Shown here: positions 47,775 through 62,140 of the stretch, piece after piece
Layout of the letters: each line of letters opens with the position of its first letter
Position numbering within the stretch: position 1 is the stretch's first letter
Source of the DNA: Streptomyces tendae
GTDB taxonomy: Bacteria; Actinomycetota; Actinomycetes; Streptomycetales; Streptomycetaceae
Length of the DNA stretch: 64,000 nucleotides
Reading direction: 5' to 3'
Assembly: GCF_008632955.1 (NCBI RefSeq)
Contig: NZ_CP043959.1
Coordinates: 1,364,001 to 1,428,000 of the forward strand
Notes under the pieces: model-generated
Seen by the model: only the letters and a program-made list of their open reading frames with translations
Database searches by the model: none
Told to the model about the DNA's origin: nothing
Position numbers and translations under genes: made by a program

Positions 47775-48905
47775 ATGACTGACACCCCGCAGCGCACCCG
47801 CCCCCTCCGCGTCCTGGCCGCCATGTCCGGAGGCGTCGACTCCGCCGTCGCCGCCGCCCGTGCCGCCGAAGCGGGCCACGACGTGACCGGCGTCCACCTC
47901 GCGCTCTCCGCGAACCCGCAGTCGTTCCGCACCGGCGCCCGGGGCTGCTGCACCATCGAGGACTCCCGCGACGCCCGCCGGGCCGCCGACGTCATCGGCA
48001 TCCCGTTCTACGTGTGGGACCTCGCCGACCGCTTCCGCGAGGACGTCGTCGAGGACTTCGTCGCCGAGTACGAGGCCGGCCGCACCCCCAACCCGTGCCT
48101 GCGCTGCAACGAGAAGATCAAGTTCGCGGCGCTGCTCGACAAGGCGCTCGCGCTGGGCTTCGACGCCGTCTGCACCGGCCACTACGCCAAGGTGATCCTG
48201 CGCGAGGACGGTACCCGCGAACTGCACCGCGCCTCCGACATGGCCAAGGACCAGAGCTACGTCCTCGGCGTGCTCGACGACCGCCAGCTCGCCCACGCCC
48301 TGTTCCCGCTCGGCGACACGGTCACCACCAAGGACGAGATCCGTGCCGAGGCCGAGCGCCGGGGCCTGGCCGTGGCCAAGAAGCCCGACTCGCACGACAT
48401 CTGCTTCATCGCCGACGGCGACACCCAGGGCTTCCTCGCGCGCCGCCTCGGCCGCGCCGAGGGCGACATCGTCGACGAGTCCGGCAGCAAGATCGGCACC
48501 CACGAGGGCGCGTACGGCTTCACCATCGGCCAGCGCAAGGGCCTGCGGATCGGCACCCCCGCCCCCGACGGCAAGCCCCGCTACGTCCTGGACATCTCCC
48601 CGGTGGACAACACCGTCACCGTCGGCCCGGCGGCCTCCCTGGACGTCACCGCGCTCACCGCGATCCGCCCCCGCTGGTGCGGCGCCGCCCCGACAGGCCC
48701 CGGCACCTACACCGCCCAGTTGCGCGCCCACGGCGGCGAGACCGAGGTGACGGCCGAACTGGTCGGCGAGGAGCTGCGCGTGCGCTTCACCGAGCCCGTG
48801 CGCGGCGTCGCCCCCGGCCAGGCGGTCGTGCTGTACGACGGGACGCGCGTGGTGGGTTCGGCGACCATCGCCTCGACGGAGCGGGCGACGGCGGACGTGG
48901 CCTGA
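47775..48905 (+). CDS. mnmA: tRNA-specific 2-thiouridylase MnmA
   Basis: A 376-residue ATP-dependent enzyme that thiolates U34 of Lys, Glu and Gln tRNAs. It has the PP-loop SGGVDS (18-23), NPCLRCN with nucleophile C108, and the second catalytic cysteine C210 in SHDICFI. The long central and C-terminal beta-barrel domains are present (GQRKGL, YVLDI). ATG 47775 has GGAGG just upstream, and TACCCT nearby could be the -10 box. The upstream desulfurase likely supplies sulfur. Confidence 0.95.
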   Translation: MTDTPQRTRPLRVLAAMSGGVDSAVAAARAAEAGHDVTGVHLALSANPQSFRTGARGCCTIEDSRDARRAADVIGIPFYVWDLADRFREDVVEDFVAEYEAGRTPNPCLRCNEKIKFAALLDKALALGFDAVCTGHYAKVILREDGTRELHRASDMAKDQSYVLGVLDDRQLAHALFPLGDTVTTKDEIRAEAERRGLAVAKKPDSHDICFIADGDTQGFLARRLGRAEGDIVDESGSKIGTHEGAYGFTIGQRKGLRIGTPAPDGKPRYVLDISPVDNTVTVGPAASLDVTALTAIRPRWCGAAPTGPGTYTAQLRAHGGETEVTAELVGEELRVRFTEPVRGVAPGQAVVLYDGTRVVGSATIASTERATADVA

Positions 48906-48924
48906 CCCGGCCCGCCCGCGCGGC

Positions 48925-48999
48925 GGTCACCGTGGGAGGACCGCGTAGGGGTCACCGTGCGGGGACCGTGCGGCGGTCGCCGTGCGAGGACGACGCGGC
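48925..48999. repeat. Three 25-bp tandem repeats between convergent genes
   Basis: Units starting GGTC(A/G)CCGTG lie at 48925, 48950 and 48975. The gap 48906-49002 between mnmA and the hydrolase contains nothing else recognisable. Confidence 0.7.
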
Positions 49000-49002
49000 G
49001 CT

Positions 49003-49782
49003 TCACCGCGCGAAGAACTCCGCCAGCACCGGTGCCAGCACGTCCGGTTCGGCCATGTGGGTCTGGCCCCCCAGGGTGCGGTACGCGCCCCGGGGGACCG
49101 ACTCGGCGATCGCCCGCGCCGCCTGCCGCATCCACGCCGGGCTCGCGTCGCCCGCGATCGACAGCACCGGCACCGGGATCGACGCCAGCAGCTCCCGCGG
49201 CACGCCCCCGCCGCCCATCACGGCGTCGTCGTACGCGAGGCTCGGCGCCATCGACTCCATGCCGCCCCACATCGGCGACTGCCGCGCGCTCCCGATCACC
49301 CCGTCGCCCAGCCCGGTCAGCCGCAGGAAGAGCTCCACCGCGTCGCCACGGCGCCCCTCCTCCAGGGCCGCCGTCAGCCGCTCGGTGTACCGGGCGCGCT
49401 CCGCGAGGTCGTCCTCCGACATGGCGTACGGCGTCTCGTACACCGCGACCTGGCGTACCGGCAGTCCGCTCGCCGCCGCCCGCAGCGCCAGCGCGCCGCC
49501 CGAGGAGACGCCGTACAGCGCCGCCTCGCCGCCCACCGCCTCGATCAGCGCCGCCAGGTCCTCCACCTCGCGCTCCACCGCGTACGGAGGCGTGTCGCCG
49601 CTCGCGCCCCGGCCACGGCGGTCGTAGACGACCACCCGGAACCGCTCGGAGAGCGGGGCGGCCAGCGGCGCCACCGTGGCGCCCGTCGACATGGCGCCGC
49701 TGACGAGGACGATCGTGGCGCCGCGCCCGGCGCTCTCGTACGCCAGGGAGGTGCCGTCGCGCGAGGAGATGTTCTTGTCCAT
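49003..49782 (-). CDS. Alpha/beta hydrolase
   Basis: A 259-residue soluble alpha/beta hydrolase. An IVLVSGAMSTGA oxyanion strand is followed by VVVYDRRGRGASG, the nucleophile elbow GVSSGG (about S94), a lid region, a late acidic strand (IAGDASP) and the catalytic His in LGGQTHMAEP. Substrate unknown; no pathway genes are adjacent. It reads convergently with mnmA. Confidence 0.88.
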   Translation of the reverse strand: MDKNISSRDGTSLAYESAGRGATIVLVSGAMSTGATVAPLAAPLSERFRVVVYDRRGRGASGDTPPYAVEREVEDLAALIEAVGGEAALYGVSSGGALALRAAASGLPVRQVAVYETPYAMSEDDLAERARYTERLTAALEEGRRGDAVELFLRLTGLGDGVIGSARQSPMWGGMESMAPSLAYDDAVMGGGGVPRELLASIPVPVLSIAGDASPAWMRQAARAIAESVPRGAYRTLGGQTHMAEPDVLAPVLAEFFAR

Positions 49783-49878
49783 GTCTCACCAGACTGCCGC
49801 ACGGCGCGGTGTTCGTCGGTGAGGCGGGCGGCGCGTCAGCCGATCGCAACCCTCGGGGCGACCGGCCGGGCCGGCCGG

Positions 49879-50202
49879 TCAGTCCAGCTCCACCTCGTAG
49901 AAGCACAGGTGGTCCTTGATCGCGGCCACGCCCGGCTTCGGCTCGGGGTACGCCCACACCAGGTCCGCCGCGTCCGGCAGCGACCAGTACGACGCGGTCC
50001 CCTTGAACGGGCAGTGCGTGTGCGTCGCGGACGGCGTCAGCAGATCCAGGCGCACGTCCTGCGGCGGGATGTAGTAGCGCGCGGGGCAGCCCGTCTCGTG
50101 CAGCACCAGCGCGCGGTCGCTCTCCGCCAGCACCTGCCCGTCGCGCACCACGCGCACGTGCCGGTCGCTGGGCTCGACGGTGATGCGATGGCCTGTGGTC
50201 AC
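49879..50202 (-). CDS. DUF427 family protein
   Basis: A 107-residue single-domain protein of the DUF427 family: HVRVVRDGQVLAES, then YYIPPQDV, the HCPFKGTASYW motif with the conserved Cys, and WAYPEP. The fold is known but function is not. Its start is close to the divergent LOG-family gene, giving an 80-bp shared promoter region. Confidence 0.88.
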   Translation of the reverse strand: MTTGHRITVEPSDRHVRVVRDGQVLAESDRALVLHETGCPARYYIPPQDVRLDLLTPSATHTHCPFKGTASYWSLPDAADLVWAYPEPKPGVAAIKDHLCFYEVELD

Positions 50203-50268
50203 GGCGTCCTCCTCGGTGATCGGGTCCGACGGTTACAGCACGCCCCGGGGCGGCCTTCTTCCCGAGCG

Positions 50269-50274
50269 TAGGCT
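50269..50274 (+). promoter_or_regulatory. -10-like TAGGCT before the LOG-family gene
   Basis: TAGGCT ends seven bases before the GTG at 50282 and no ribosome site intervenes, as expected for a leaderless message. Confidence 0.45.
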
Positions 50275-50281
50275 GGCCCCC

Positions 50282-50821
50282 GTGAACATCTGCGTCTTCC
50301 TCTCCGCCGCCGACCTCGCCGACCGCTACACCACTCCCGCGCGCGAGTTCGCGCGGCTGATCGGCAAGGGCGGGCACACCCTGGTCTGGGGCGGCTCCGA
50401 CGTCGGCCTGATGAAGGTCGTCGCCGACGGGGTGGAGGAGACCGGCGGCCGGCTCCTCGGCGTCTCGGTGGAGTTCCTCTCCGCGAAGGCCCGCCAGGGC
50501 GTCGACGAGATGGTCGTCGCCAAGGACCTCGCCGAGCGCAAGCGGCTGCTGCTGGAGAAGGCCGACGCGGTCGTCATCATGGTGGGCGGCACCGGCACCC
50601 TCGACGAGGCGACGGAGATCCTGGAGCTGAAGAAGCACGGGCACACCGACATGCCCGTGGTGCTGCTCAACACCGCCGGGTTCTACGACGGGCTCAAGGA
50701 GCAGTTCCACCGCATGGAGGCGGAGGGCTTCCTGCCCCGCCCGCTGAACGAGCTGGTCTTCTTCGCCGAGGAGCCGGTGGGCGCGCTGGCCTACCTGGAG
50801 GAGAGCCGGGGCATCGCCTGA
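50282..50821 (+). CDS. LOG-family nucleotide-binding protein
   Basis: A 179-residue Rossmann-like protein of the LOG/TIGR00730 group (often mislabelled lysine decarboxylase). It begins VNICVFLSAADLAD, has LVWGGSDVGLM near 35-45 and VGGTGTLDEATEI, a variant of PGGxGTxxE with Val for Pro. Typical members are cytokinin riboside 5'-monophosphate phosphoribohydrolases acting on nucleoside monophosphates. The first-position change means activity should not be assumed. Confidence 0.82.
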   Translation: MNICVFLSAADLADRYTTPAREFARLIGKGGHTLVWGGSDVGLMKVVADGVEETGGRLLGVSVEFLSAKARQGVDEMVVAKDLAERKRLLLEKADAVVIMVGGTGTLDEATEILELKKHGHTDMPVVLLNTAGFYDGLKEQFHRMEAEGFLPRPLNELVFFAEEPVGALAYLEESRGIA

Positions 50822-50838
50822 CCGGCGAGGGTGCGAGC

Positions 50839-51537
50839 ATGGCGGTCATGGCTACACATGTGATCACCGGAGCCGGCTCCGGCATCGGCGGGGCCGTCGC
50901 CCGCCGTCTGCACGCGCGCGGGGACGACCTCGTGCTGCACGCGCGCGACGCGGGCCGCGCGAAGGAACTGGCCGCCGAGTTCCCCGGTGCCCGCACCCTG
51001 GTCGGCGACCTCGCCGACCCCGACCGGCTCAGCTGGGCCTTCTCGCACCAGTCGCTGCCCGACCGGGTGGACTCGCTGCTGCACATCGCGGGCGTCGTCG
51101 ACCTCGGCCCGGTCGGCGAGCTCACCCCCAAGAGCTGGCGCCACCAGCTCAATGTCAACCTCGTCGCCCCCGCCGAGTTGACCCGTCACTTCCTGCCCCA
51201 GCTCCGCGCGAGCCGGGGCCACGTGCTCTTCGTCAACTCCGGCGCGGGCCTGAACGCGCACGCGGACTGGTCCGCCTACGCCGCCTCCAAGCACGGCTTG
51301 AAGGCCCTCGCCGACTCCCTGCGCCACGAGGAGCACGCGAACGGCGTCCGCGTCACCTCGGTCTACCCCGGCCGCACCGCCAGCCCCATGCAGGCCAAGG
51401 TCCACCAGCAGGAGGGCAAGGAGTACGACCCCGAGAAGTGGATCGACCCCGAGTCGGTCGCCACGACGATCGTCATGGCCCTCGACCTCCCGAGGGACGC
51501 CGAGGTCAACGACCTGACGGTCCGCCCGGGGAGGTAG
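50839..51537 (+). CDS. Short-chain dehydrogenase/reductase
   Basis: A 232-residue classical SDR. TGAGSGIG cofactor motif (about 10-17), NVNL strand, Ser in FVNSGAG and the catalytic YAASK are all present; the substrate is unknown. ATG 50839 is supported by GAGGG seven bases upstream, although ATG 50848 is more usual in position relative to the Rossmann strand. It lies 17 bp after the LOG-family gene and is probably cotranscribed. Confidence 0.9.
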   Translation: MAVMATHVITGAGSGIGGAVARRLHARGDDLVLHARDAGRAKELAAEFPGARTLVGDLADPDRLSWAFSHQSLPDRVDSLLHIAGVVDLGPVGELTPKSWRHQLNVNLVAPAELTRHFLPQLRASRGHVLFVNSGAGLNAHADWSAYAASKHGLKALADSLRHEEHANGVRVTSVYPGRTASPMQAKVHQQEGKEYDPEKWIDPESVATTIVMALDLPRDAEVNDLTVRPGR

Positions 51538-51668
51538 TTCCCGACATTCAGCCCGTCCGGCGCCTGCGGACGAGGCCCGGAGGGCCGAAGGGGGGGTCCG
51601 GGGGCGCAGCCCTCGGGGCCGGGACGGGAAGGGGCGGCGGGGGCGAAAACCCCCCGCCGCCCACTGCG

Positions 51669-51674
51669 TACGCT
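51669..51674 (+). promoter_or_regulatory. -10-like TACGCT before the MetE-like gene
   Basis: TACGCT ends six bases before the GTG at 51681 with no ribosome site, the leaderless pattern. The rest of the gap 51538-51668 is GC-rich with runs of G and C and nothing else recognisable. Confidence 0.45.
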
Positions 51675-51680
51675 TCCCCT

Positions 51681-54898
<3,218 letters not shown>

Positions 54899-55158
54899 CG
54901 GTTGAAGGCCACCCGATCGGCGCATACCAGATGCATACGGGTGGCTGGGGCGCATTCGGGCAACCGTCGGCGACCGGTGCCCGTGGAAGCGCTCTGCGGC
55001 CTACTGTTGAGATGTGCGCCTGCCGTGCCCAGTTGCGGTCGGGGCAACCCCCGTACCCGTGAGGGGTCCGGGGAAGGGCTTTCCACCGCGGAGCCGCTGA
55101 GGGTTGTCGGGCATCGGGCCGCGTGGCGTGGGCACCGCCGGCTGTGAGAGGGACGGGA

Positions 55159-57405
55159 ATGGAACCGACCGAGAGCGCCGCCCCGGGCTCACGGCTGCGC
55201 CTGCGCCGCATGGCGGTCGTCTGGCGGCGCGGCCGCGAGAACGGGCGGCCCGCGGGGCGTCCGGACGCGCGGGGGCGCACCGGTGCGGGCACCGCGGACG
55301 CGCGCGACGCCGGGCGCCCGGCCGGCGGGACCGGCCTCGGGCCGGAAGGGTCGGAGACCGAACGCCACCCGTCCTGGCCCGCGTTGCCCACGGCCGTCGT
55401 CGCCGCGGCCGCCTTCGTCCTCGGCGCCGGCTTCCTGCGCGCCTTCACCGGAGGGCACGCCCTCTTCCCGTCCGGCACCGTCGGCTGGTCGCTCGCGGTG
55501 CTCACCGGCATCGTCGTCGGCCACCTGGTGATGCTGGGCCGCTCCCGCTGGTGGGGCGGCACCGGCTCCGGCGCCGCCCTCACCCTCGCCGTGCTGCTGC
55601 TCTACGGCTGGGTCGCCGCCGGCATGGTCAGCCTCACCGTCGTCGTGCTGGTCGGCATAGCCCGGCGGGGCCGCTGGCGGCAGGGCGTGCTGCACGGCGC
55701 GGCCGACCTGCTCGGCATCGGTGCCGGAGCGCTGGTGCTGGCCGCGTTCGGTTCCGTCCCGTCCGTCGAGTCGCCGTCCACCCCCGACACCTGGACCCTC
55801 TACACCGGCCCCGGGGTGGTGCTGGTCGCCGCCGCCTATCTCGCGGTCACCCGCGCCCTGTTCTGGTACCTGCACACCCCCCGCTCGGGCCTGCCCACGG
55901 TCGCCCGCACCGCCCTGGTCCGGCAGGGGCTCGTCGCGGTCGCCCTGCTCGGCATAGCGCCGCTGATCTGCGTGGTCGCCGACGCCAAGCCCGTCCTGCT
56001 GCCGCTGTTCTCCATCCCGCTGATCGCCCTCGACTCCACCCTGTGGATAGCCAGGGCGCGGGCCGAGGAGCAACTGCGCGACCCGCTCACCGGACTGCCC
56101 AACCGGCAGTGGCTGCAGGAGCGCATCTGGACCGCGCTGGACGACGCGGAGCGGGTCGGCTCCCGGGCCGCGCTCATGCTCATCGACCTCGACCGTTTCC
56201 GGTCGGTCAACGACACCCTGGGCCATCTCGCCGGCGACCGGCTGCTGCTGCAGATCGCCGACCGGCTGAGACTGGCCCTGCCGCGCGGGGCGGAGGCCGC
56301 GCGACTCGGCGGTGACGAGTTCGCCGTGTTACTGCCCGCGGCCGACTCCACGACGTCCGCGACCCGCGCCGCCCGCGGCCTGGTCGCCGCCCTCAGCTCC
56401 CCGCTCGACCTCGACGGGCTCACCCTCGTCCTGGAGGCGAGCGCGGGAGTCGCCGTGTTCCCCGACCACGCGGCCGACGCCGAGGGGCTGCTGCGGCGGG
56501 CGGACGTGGCGATGTACCAGGCCAAGCGGGACCGTACGGGAGTCGAGGCGTACGAGTCCAAGCGGGACTCCAACACCCCTGACCGGCTCGGCCTGCTGGG
56601 CGATCTGCGCCGCGCCCTGGACGCCCACGAGGTCGAGCTGCACTACCAGCCGAAGGTCCGCTTCGACGGCCAGGTCGCGGGCCTGGAGGCGCTGGTGCGC
56701 TGGGTGCACCCGGAGCGGGGCCGGGTGCCGCCGGACGAGTTCATAGCGATAGCCGAGTCGTCCGGGCTGATGCCGCAGCTCACCGAGTACGTGCTGGAGA
56801 CCGCGCTCGGGCAGGTCGCCCGGTGGCGCGCGCAGGGGCTGTTCGTGCCGGTCGCCGTCAACGTCTCGCCGCGCGACGTCCACAGCCCCGGCTTCGCGGG
56901 CTCCGTCGCGGCCCGGCTGGCCCGGCACGGGGTGCCCGCGGGAGCGCTCCAGCTGGAGATCACCGAGCACGTCCTGCTGGAGGACCCGACGCGCGCCGCC
57001 GACACCCTCAACGCGCTGACCGGACACGGCGTGAAGATGTCGCTCGACGACTTCGGCACCGGCTACTCCTCGCTGGTGCACCTGCGGCGGCTGCCGGTGA
57101 GCGAACTGAAGATCGACCGGTCGTTCGTGGCCCGGCTGGCGATCGACACGGAGGACGCGGAGATCGTCCGCTGCACGATCGACCTGGCCCACTCGCTGGG
57201 CCTGCTGGTGGTCGCGGAGGGTGTCGAGGACGACGAGACCTGGGAGCGGCTGCGCGACCTGCGCTGCGACGCGGTCCAGGGCTGGCTGGTCGCGGCGGCG
57301 ATGCCGCCGGACGAGACGACGGCCTGGCTGCTCGCCCGGGGGTCGCGGGGGTGGCAGCGGCCGGCGGCGGCGCTGCCGGCGGCGACGGGCACGGCGGAGG
57401 ACTAG
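55159..57405 (+). CDS. rmdB: Membrane GGDEF/EAL cyclic-di-GMP protein, TTA-containing
   Basis: A 748-residue protein with a disordered N terminus (1-70), about seven to eight membrane helices (about 75-300), a GGDEF domain (GGDEF at 384-388) and an EAL domain (EALVRW at 510-515). The EAL catalytic set looks complete: [27 protein letters not shown] and EGVED, so phosphodiesterase activity is expected. The GGDEF active-site motif is intact, but the inhibitory RxxD site reads RGAE. Codon 391 (56329-56331), three codons after GGDEF, is TTA. The position after ligA matches rmdB of S. coelicolor as I recall, a c-di-GMP phosphodiesterase affecting development. ATG 55159 has GAGGG upstream; the 260-bp gap before it shows nothing else. 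Confidence 0.85.
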   Translation: MEPTESAAPGSRLRLRRMAVVWRRGRENGRPAGRPDARGRTGAGTADARDAGRPAGGTGLGPEGSETERHPSWPALPTAVVAAAAFVLGAGFLRAFTGGHALFPSGTVGWSLAVLTGIVVGHLVMLGRSRWWGGTGSGAALTLAVLLLYGWVAAGMVSLTVVVLVGIARRGRWRQGVLHGAADLLGIGAGALVLAAFGSVPSVESPSTPDTWTLYTGPGVVLVAAAYLAVTRALFWYLHTPRSGLPTVARTALVRQGLVAVALLGIAPLICVVADAKPVLLPLFSIPLIALDSTLWIARARAEEQLRDPLTGLPNRQWLQERIWTALDDAERVGSRAALMLIDLDRFRSVNDTLGHLAGDRLLLQIADRLRLALPRGAEAARLGGDEFAVLLPAADSTTSATRAARGLVAALSSPLDLDGLTLVLEASAGVAVFPDHAADAEGLLRRADVAMYQAKRDRTGVEAYESKRDSNTPDRLGLLGDLRRALDAHEVELHYQPKVRFDGQVAGLEALVRWVHPERGRVPPDEFIAIAESSGLMPQLTEYVLETALGQVARWRAQGLFVPVAVNVSPRDVHSPGFAGSVAARLARHGVPAGALQLEITEHVLLEDPTRAADTLNALTGHGVKMSLDDFGTGYSSLVHLRRLPVSELKIDRSFVARLAIDTEDAEIVRCTIDLAHSLGLLVVAEGVEDDETWERLRDLRCDAVQGWLVAAAMPPDETTAWLLARGSRGWQRPAAALPAATGTAED

Positions 57406-57440
57406 CCCTCCGCCGGCAGGATGCACGCCGAACTCCCGGT

Positions 57441-57491
57441 GCGGGTCCGCTGTGGCTGGTCGCGCAGTTCCCCGCGCCCCTATCGGGCGCC
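57441..57491. repeat. Dispersed GC-rich repeat, copy A
   Basis: GCGGGTCCGCTGTGGCTGGT is followed by CGCGCAGTTCCCCGCGCCCC. The second part is the inverse complement of the core of the 181-bp array at 391-1041. It lies in the 295-bp gap before gatC. Confidence 0.85.
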
Positions 57492-57554
57492 AGGAGTGGC
57501 CCGCGCGGTGCCCCGTGCGGACGTGGCCGCTTCGTGAGGTGGCCGTACTGCGAC

Positions 57555-57605
57555 CGCGGGTTCGCTGTGGCTGGTCGCGCGGTCCCCGCGCCCCTTTCGG
57601 GGTCC
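57555..57605. repeat. Dispersed GC-rich repeat, copy B
   Basis: A second copy in the same orientation 114 bp downstream, differing by a few bases (CGCGGTCCCCGCGCCCC). Between the copies I see no gene. Confidence 0.85.
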
Positions 57606-57654
57606 TACGGGGGGTGCCGGGTGGAGGGTTTCACGGGCAGGGGTGCCCGCCCCA

Positions 57655-57660
57655 TAGGAT
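57655..57660 (+). promoter_or_regulatory. -10-like TAGGAT upstream of gatC
   Basis: TAGGAT lies about 40 bp before the gatC ATG, leaving a short leader with an AGAGGA ribosome site. It is the best -10 candidate for the gat operon. Confidence 0.45.
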
Positions 57661-57700
57661 TGGTCCCAAACCACACACACTCACCCCAGAGGATCGCTGC

Positions 57701-57997
57701 ATGCCTGGCATCACGCGCGAGGAGGTCGCCCACCTCGCCCGGCTGGCGCGTCTGGAGCTGAAGCCCGAAGAGCTCGACCACTTCGCAGGCCAGCTCGACG
57801 ACATCATCGGCGCGGTCGCCCGCGTCAGTGAGGTCGCCGACCAAGACGTCCCGCCGACCTCGCACCCGCTCCCGCTGACGAATGTCATGCGGGCCGACGA
57901 GGTCCGTCCCTCGCTCACCCCCGAGCAGGCGCTCTCCGGCGCCCCGGCCCAGGAGCAGCAGCGTTTCAAGGTGCCGCAGATCCTGGGGGAGGAGTAA
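57701..57997 (+). CDS. gatC: Aspartyl/glutamyl-tRNA amidotransferase subunit C
   Basis: A 98-residue subunit that wraps around GatA in the GatCAB complex. It begins [20 protein letters not shown] and ends [11 protein letters not shown], both typical of the family. ATG 57701 has AGAGGA seven bases upstream. gatA follows after 6 bp. Confidence 0.96.
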   Translation: MPGITREEVAHLARLARLELKPEELDHFAGQLDDIIGAVARVSEVADQDVPPTSHPLPLTNVMRADEVRPSLTPEQALSGAPAQEQQRFKVPQILGEE

Positions 57998-58003
57998 ACC
58001 GCC

Positions 58004-59496
<1,493 letters not shown>

Positions 59497-59500
<4 letters not shown>

Positions 59501-59736
59501 GTGCACTGACCAAGGCCAAGGGATTCAAGAAGTCCCGGTCCGGTACGTACCTGTCCATGGCCGCCACCGCGTTCGGCGCGTTCGGCGTCGCCAAGCGGCT
59601 GAAGACGGCGCGCGCCGAGAAGGACACCCTGGTCCTCATCGACGCGACCGTGTCCGCCGCCGCCATCGTCACCGGCCTCGCCATCCTCTACCGCGAGCTG
59701 AAGCGGCTGGGCGACGACGACGTCCTGCTGGGCTGA
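59497..59736 (+). CDS. Small single-helix membrane protein between gatA and gatB
   Basis: A 79-residue protein of no recognised family. A basic N terminus ([14 protein letters not shown]), a small-residue segment ([13 protein letters not shown]), a Lys/Arg patch, then a clear hydrophobic helix (about 48-65) and a charged end ([12 protein letters not shown]). GTG 59497 overlaps the gatA stop (GTGA), so translation should be coupled, and gatB starts 16 bp after its stop. This makes it a true operon member whose role in or near GatCAB is unknown. Confidence 0.8.
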
Positions 59737-59752
59737 GAGGGAAGTTTTCACC

Positions 59753-61264
59753 GTGACCACCACGACCGACCTGGTGTCGTACGAGGACGCACTCGCGTCG
59801 TACGACCCCGTCATGGGCCTCGAGGTCCATGTCGAACTCGGCACCGCCACCAAGATGTTCTGCGGCTGCTCCACCGCGCTCGGTGCCGACCCCAACACCC
59901 AGACCTGCCCGGTCTGCCTCGGCCTGCCCGGCGCGCTCCCGGTCGTCAACGCGACCGGCGTCGAGTCCGCCGTCAAGATCGGTCTCGCGCTCAACTGCGA
60001 GATCGCCGAGTGGTGCCGCTTTGCCCGGAAGAACTACTTCTATCCGGACATGCCGAAGAACTTCCAGACCTCCCAGTACGACGAGCCGATCGCCTTCAAC
60101 GGCTACCTCGACGTGCAGCTGGAGGACGGCGAGACCTTCCGCGTGGAGATCGAGCGCGCCCACATGGAGGAGGACACCGGCAAGTCGCTGCACGTCGGCG
60201 GCGCCACCGGCCGTATCCACGGCGCTTCGCACTCCCTCCTCGACTACAACCGCGCCGGCATCCCGCTCATCGAGATCGTCACCAAGCCGATCGAGGGAGC
60301 GGGCGAGCGCGCCCCCGAGGTGGCCCGGGCCTACGTCCGTGAGCTGCGTGAACTCATCCGGGCGCTCGGTGTGTCCGAGGCCCGCATGGAGATGGGCCAG
60401 ATGCGCTGCGACGTGAACCTGTCGCTGCGCCCGCACGGCACCGAGAAGTTCGGTACGCGCTCGGAGACGAAGAACGTCAACTCGCTGCGTTCCGTCGAGC
60501 GCGCCGCCCGCTTCGAGATCCAGCGGCACGCGGCGGTGCTGTCCTCCGGCGGGACGATCGTCCAGGAGACCCGGCACTTCCACGAGGACACGGGGTCCAC
60601 GACCTCGGGCCGCGTGAAGGAGGAGGCCGAGGACTACCGGTACTTCCCGGAGCCGGACCTGGTGCCCGTGGCGCCGTCCCGGGAGTGGGTCGAGGAGATC
60701 CGCGCCCAGCTGCCCGAGCTGCCGCTGGTGCGGCGCAACCGGCTCCGCGAGGAGTGGGGCGTCTCCGGCACCGACATGCAGGCCATCCTGAACGCCGGTG
60801 CGCTGGACCTGATCGTCGCGACGATCGACGCCGGCGCCGACGCGGCCTCCGCCCGCAAGTGGTGGATGGGCGAGCTGGCCCGCAGCGCCAACGAGTCGCA
60901 GAAGGCGCTGGACGAGCTGGCGATCACCCCGGCTCAGGTGGCCCGGGTCACCGAGCTGGTGGCCAAGGGTGAGCTGAACGACAAGCTGGCCCGCCAGGTC
61001 ATCGAGGGTGTCCTCGCCGGCGAGGGCACGCCGGACGAGGTCGTGGAGAAGCGCGGCCTGAAGGTCGTCTCCGACGAGGGCGCGCTCACCGCCGCCGTCG
61101 ACGAGGCGATCGCCGGCAACCCGGGCGTCGCGGACAAGATCCGCGGCGGCAAGGTCGCGGCGGCCGGCGCGCTGGTCGGCGCGGTCATGAAGGCCACGCG
61201 CGGCCAGGCGGACGCGGCCCGGGTGAAGGAACTGATCCTGCAGAAGCTGGGCGTCGAGGGCTGA
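59753..61264 (+). CDS. gatB: Aspartyl/glutamyl-tRNA amidotransferase subunit B
   Basis: A 503-residue subunit that binds the misacylated tRNA and performs the kinase/transamidase step. It has [16 protein letters not shown] near the start, paired cysteines (FCGC ... CPVC, about 38-58) of the zinc site, a cradle domain and a C-terminal helical plus YqeY-like tail domain (about 355-503). The GTG at 59753 has GAGGGAAG upstream. Its presence with gatC and gatA implies indirect synthesis of Gln-tRNA and/or Asn-tRNA. Confidence 0.97.
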   Translation: MTTTTDLVSYEDALASYDPVMGLEVHVELGTATKMFCGCSTALGADPNTQTCPVCLGLPGALPVVNATGVESAVKIGLALNCEIAEWCRFARKNYFYPDMPKNFQTSQYDEPIAFNGYLDVQLEDGETFRVEIERAHMEEDTGKSLHVGGATGRIHGASHSLLDYNRAGIPLIEIVTKPIEGAGERAPEVARAYVRELRELIRALGVSEARMEMGQMRCDVNLSLRPHGTEKFGTRSETKNVNSLRSVERAARFEIQRHAAVLSSGGTIVQETRHFHEDTGSTTSGRVKEEAEDYRYFPEPDLVPVAPSREWVEEIRAQLPELPLVRRNRLREEWGVSGTDMQAILNAGALDLIVATIDAGADAASARKWWMGELARSANESQKALDELAITPAQVARVTELVAKGELNDKLARQVIEGVLAGEGTPDEVVEKRGLKVVSDEGALTAAVDEAIAGNPGVADKIRGGKVAAAGALVGAVMKATRGQADAARVKELILQKLGVEG

Positions 61265-61282
61265 GGCCCGTACGGCGTGAGG

Positions 61283-61313
61283 AAGGGGACGCACCCGCCG
61301 GGTGCGTCCCCTT
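61283..61313. terminator. Bidirectional terminator between gatB and the methyltransferase gene
   Basis: A perfect 14-bp stem, AAGGGGACGCACCC with GGGTGCGTCCCCTT, and a GCC loop lie between the convergent stops. The arms give a short A/T run in each direction. Confidence 0.8.
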
Positions 61314-61336
61314 CGCGTGTCACGGGCGTCCGCGGG

Positions 61337-62140
61337 TCAGCGGCGGCGGCCCACCACGCGCGTGAAGCCCAGCGTGCGGCCCCGGTCGGCGCGCACCAGC
61401 CGGGCGTTCTCCCGGCCCATCCGCCGGTGGAACTCGTCCGTGTGGTGTTCGGCGACGACGTCGGACCAGAGCAGCCATTCGCGCCAGCCGTCCTCCAGCC
61501 AGTCGGCCGTCTCGACCTCCACGGCGCCGCTGCGGGTCCAGTGGCGACGCCACCAGGCGGGGCTGTGGAAGCACCAGAACGCGGGCTCCCAGAAGGCCTT
61601 CAGGTGGTCCGGCGGCTCGGTCCCGTCGATCTCCTCGGTGAGCGACGGCACGACGACCCCGATCCGTCCGCCCGGCTTCAGCAGCCGGGTCAGCGTCGGC
61701 AGGTAGAGGTCGTCGGTACCGAAGTACTGGTACGCGTCGACCGAGACGATCGCGTCGAAGCTCTCCTCCCCGAAGGGCAGGTCGTGCGCCTCGGCGAGGA
61801 CGGGCAGGACGCGGTCGGCGACGCCCGCCTCGGCGATCCGGCGGGCGTTCTCGTCCGGCCTGATCCACAGGTCGGCGGCGGTGACCTGGACGTCGTACTC
61901 CCGGGCCAGGAAGACCGAGGTCATGGCGCGTCCGCAGCCCAGGTCGAGCACCCGGGCGCCGGGAGGCAGGGTGTCGAGGCCGAGGGCGGGGGCGAGCCAC
62001 TCCAGCAGCCACAGCGCGTGGGGGCCCATCTGGTTGTCGATGGCCCACCGCGCGTCGTAGGTGCCGCTGCGGGGGTACCGGGGCAGGGCGAGGCGGTTAG
62101 CGAGGTCGTTGTGCGGGGTGTTCGGTGTGCGGTCCGACAT
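61337..62140 (-). CDS. SAM-dependent methyltransferase
   Basis: A 267-residue class I methyltransferase. Motif I is VLDLGCGRAMTS (about residue 64), an acidic motif II occurs in VTAADLWI, and post-motif segments FDAIVSVDAYQYFG and LKPGGRIGVVVP are clear. The substrate is unknown. Its Trp-rich C-terminal half (FWEPAFWCFHSPAWWRRHW) is distinctive. ATG 62138-62140 has AAGGAG about eleven bases upstream. It is convergent with gatB. Confidence 0.88.
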   Translation of the reverse strand: MSDRTPNTPHNDLANRLALPRYPRSGTYDARWAIDNQMGPHALWLLEWLAPALGLDTLPPGARVLDLGCGRAMTSVFLAREYDVQVTAADLWIRPDENARRIAEAGVADRVLPVLAEAHDLPFGEESFDAIVSVDAYQYFGTDDLYLPTLTRLLKPGGRIGVVVPSLTEEIDGTEPPDHLKAFWEPAFWCFHSPAWWRRHWTRSGAVEVETADWLEDGWREWLLWSDVVAEHHTDEFHRRMGRENARLVRADRGRTLGFTRVVGRRR

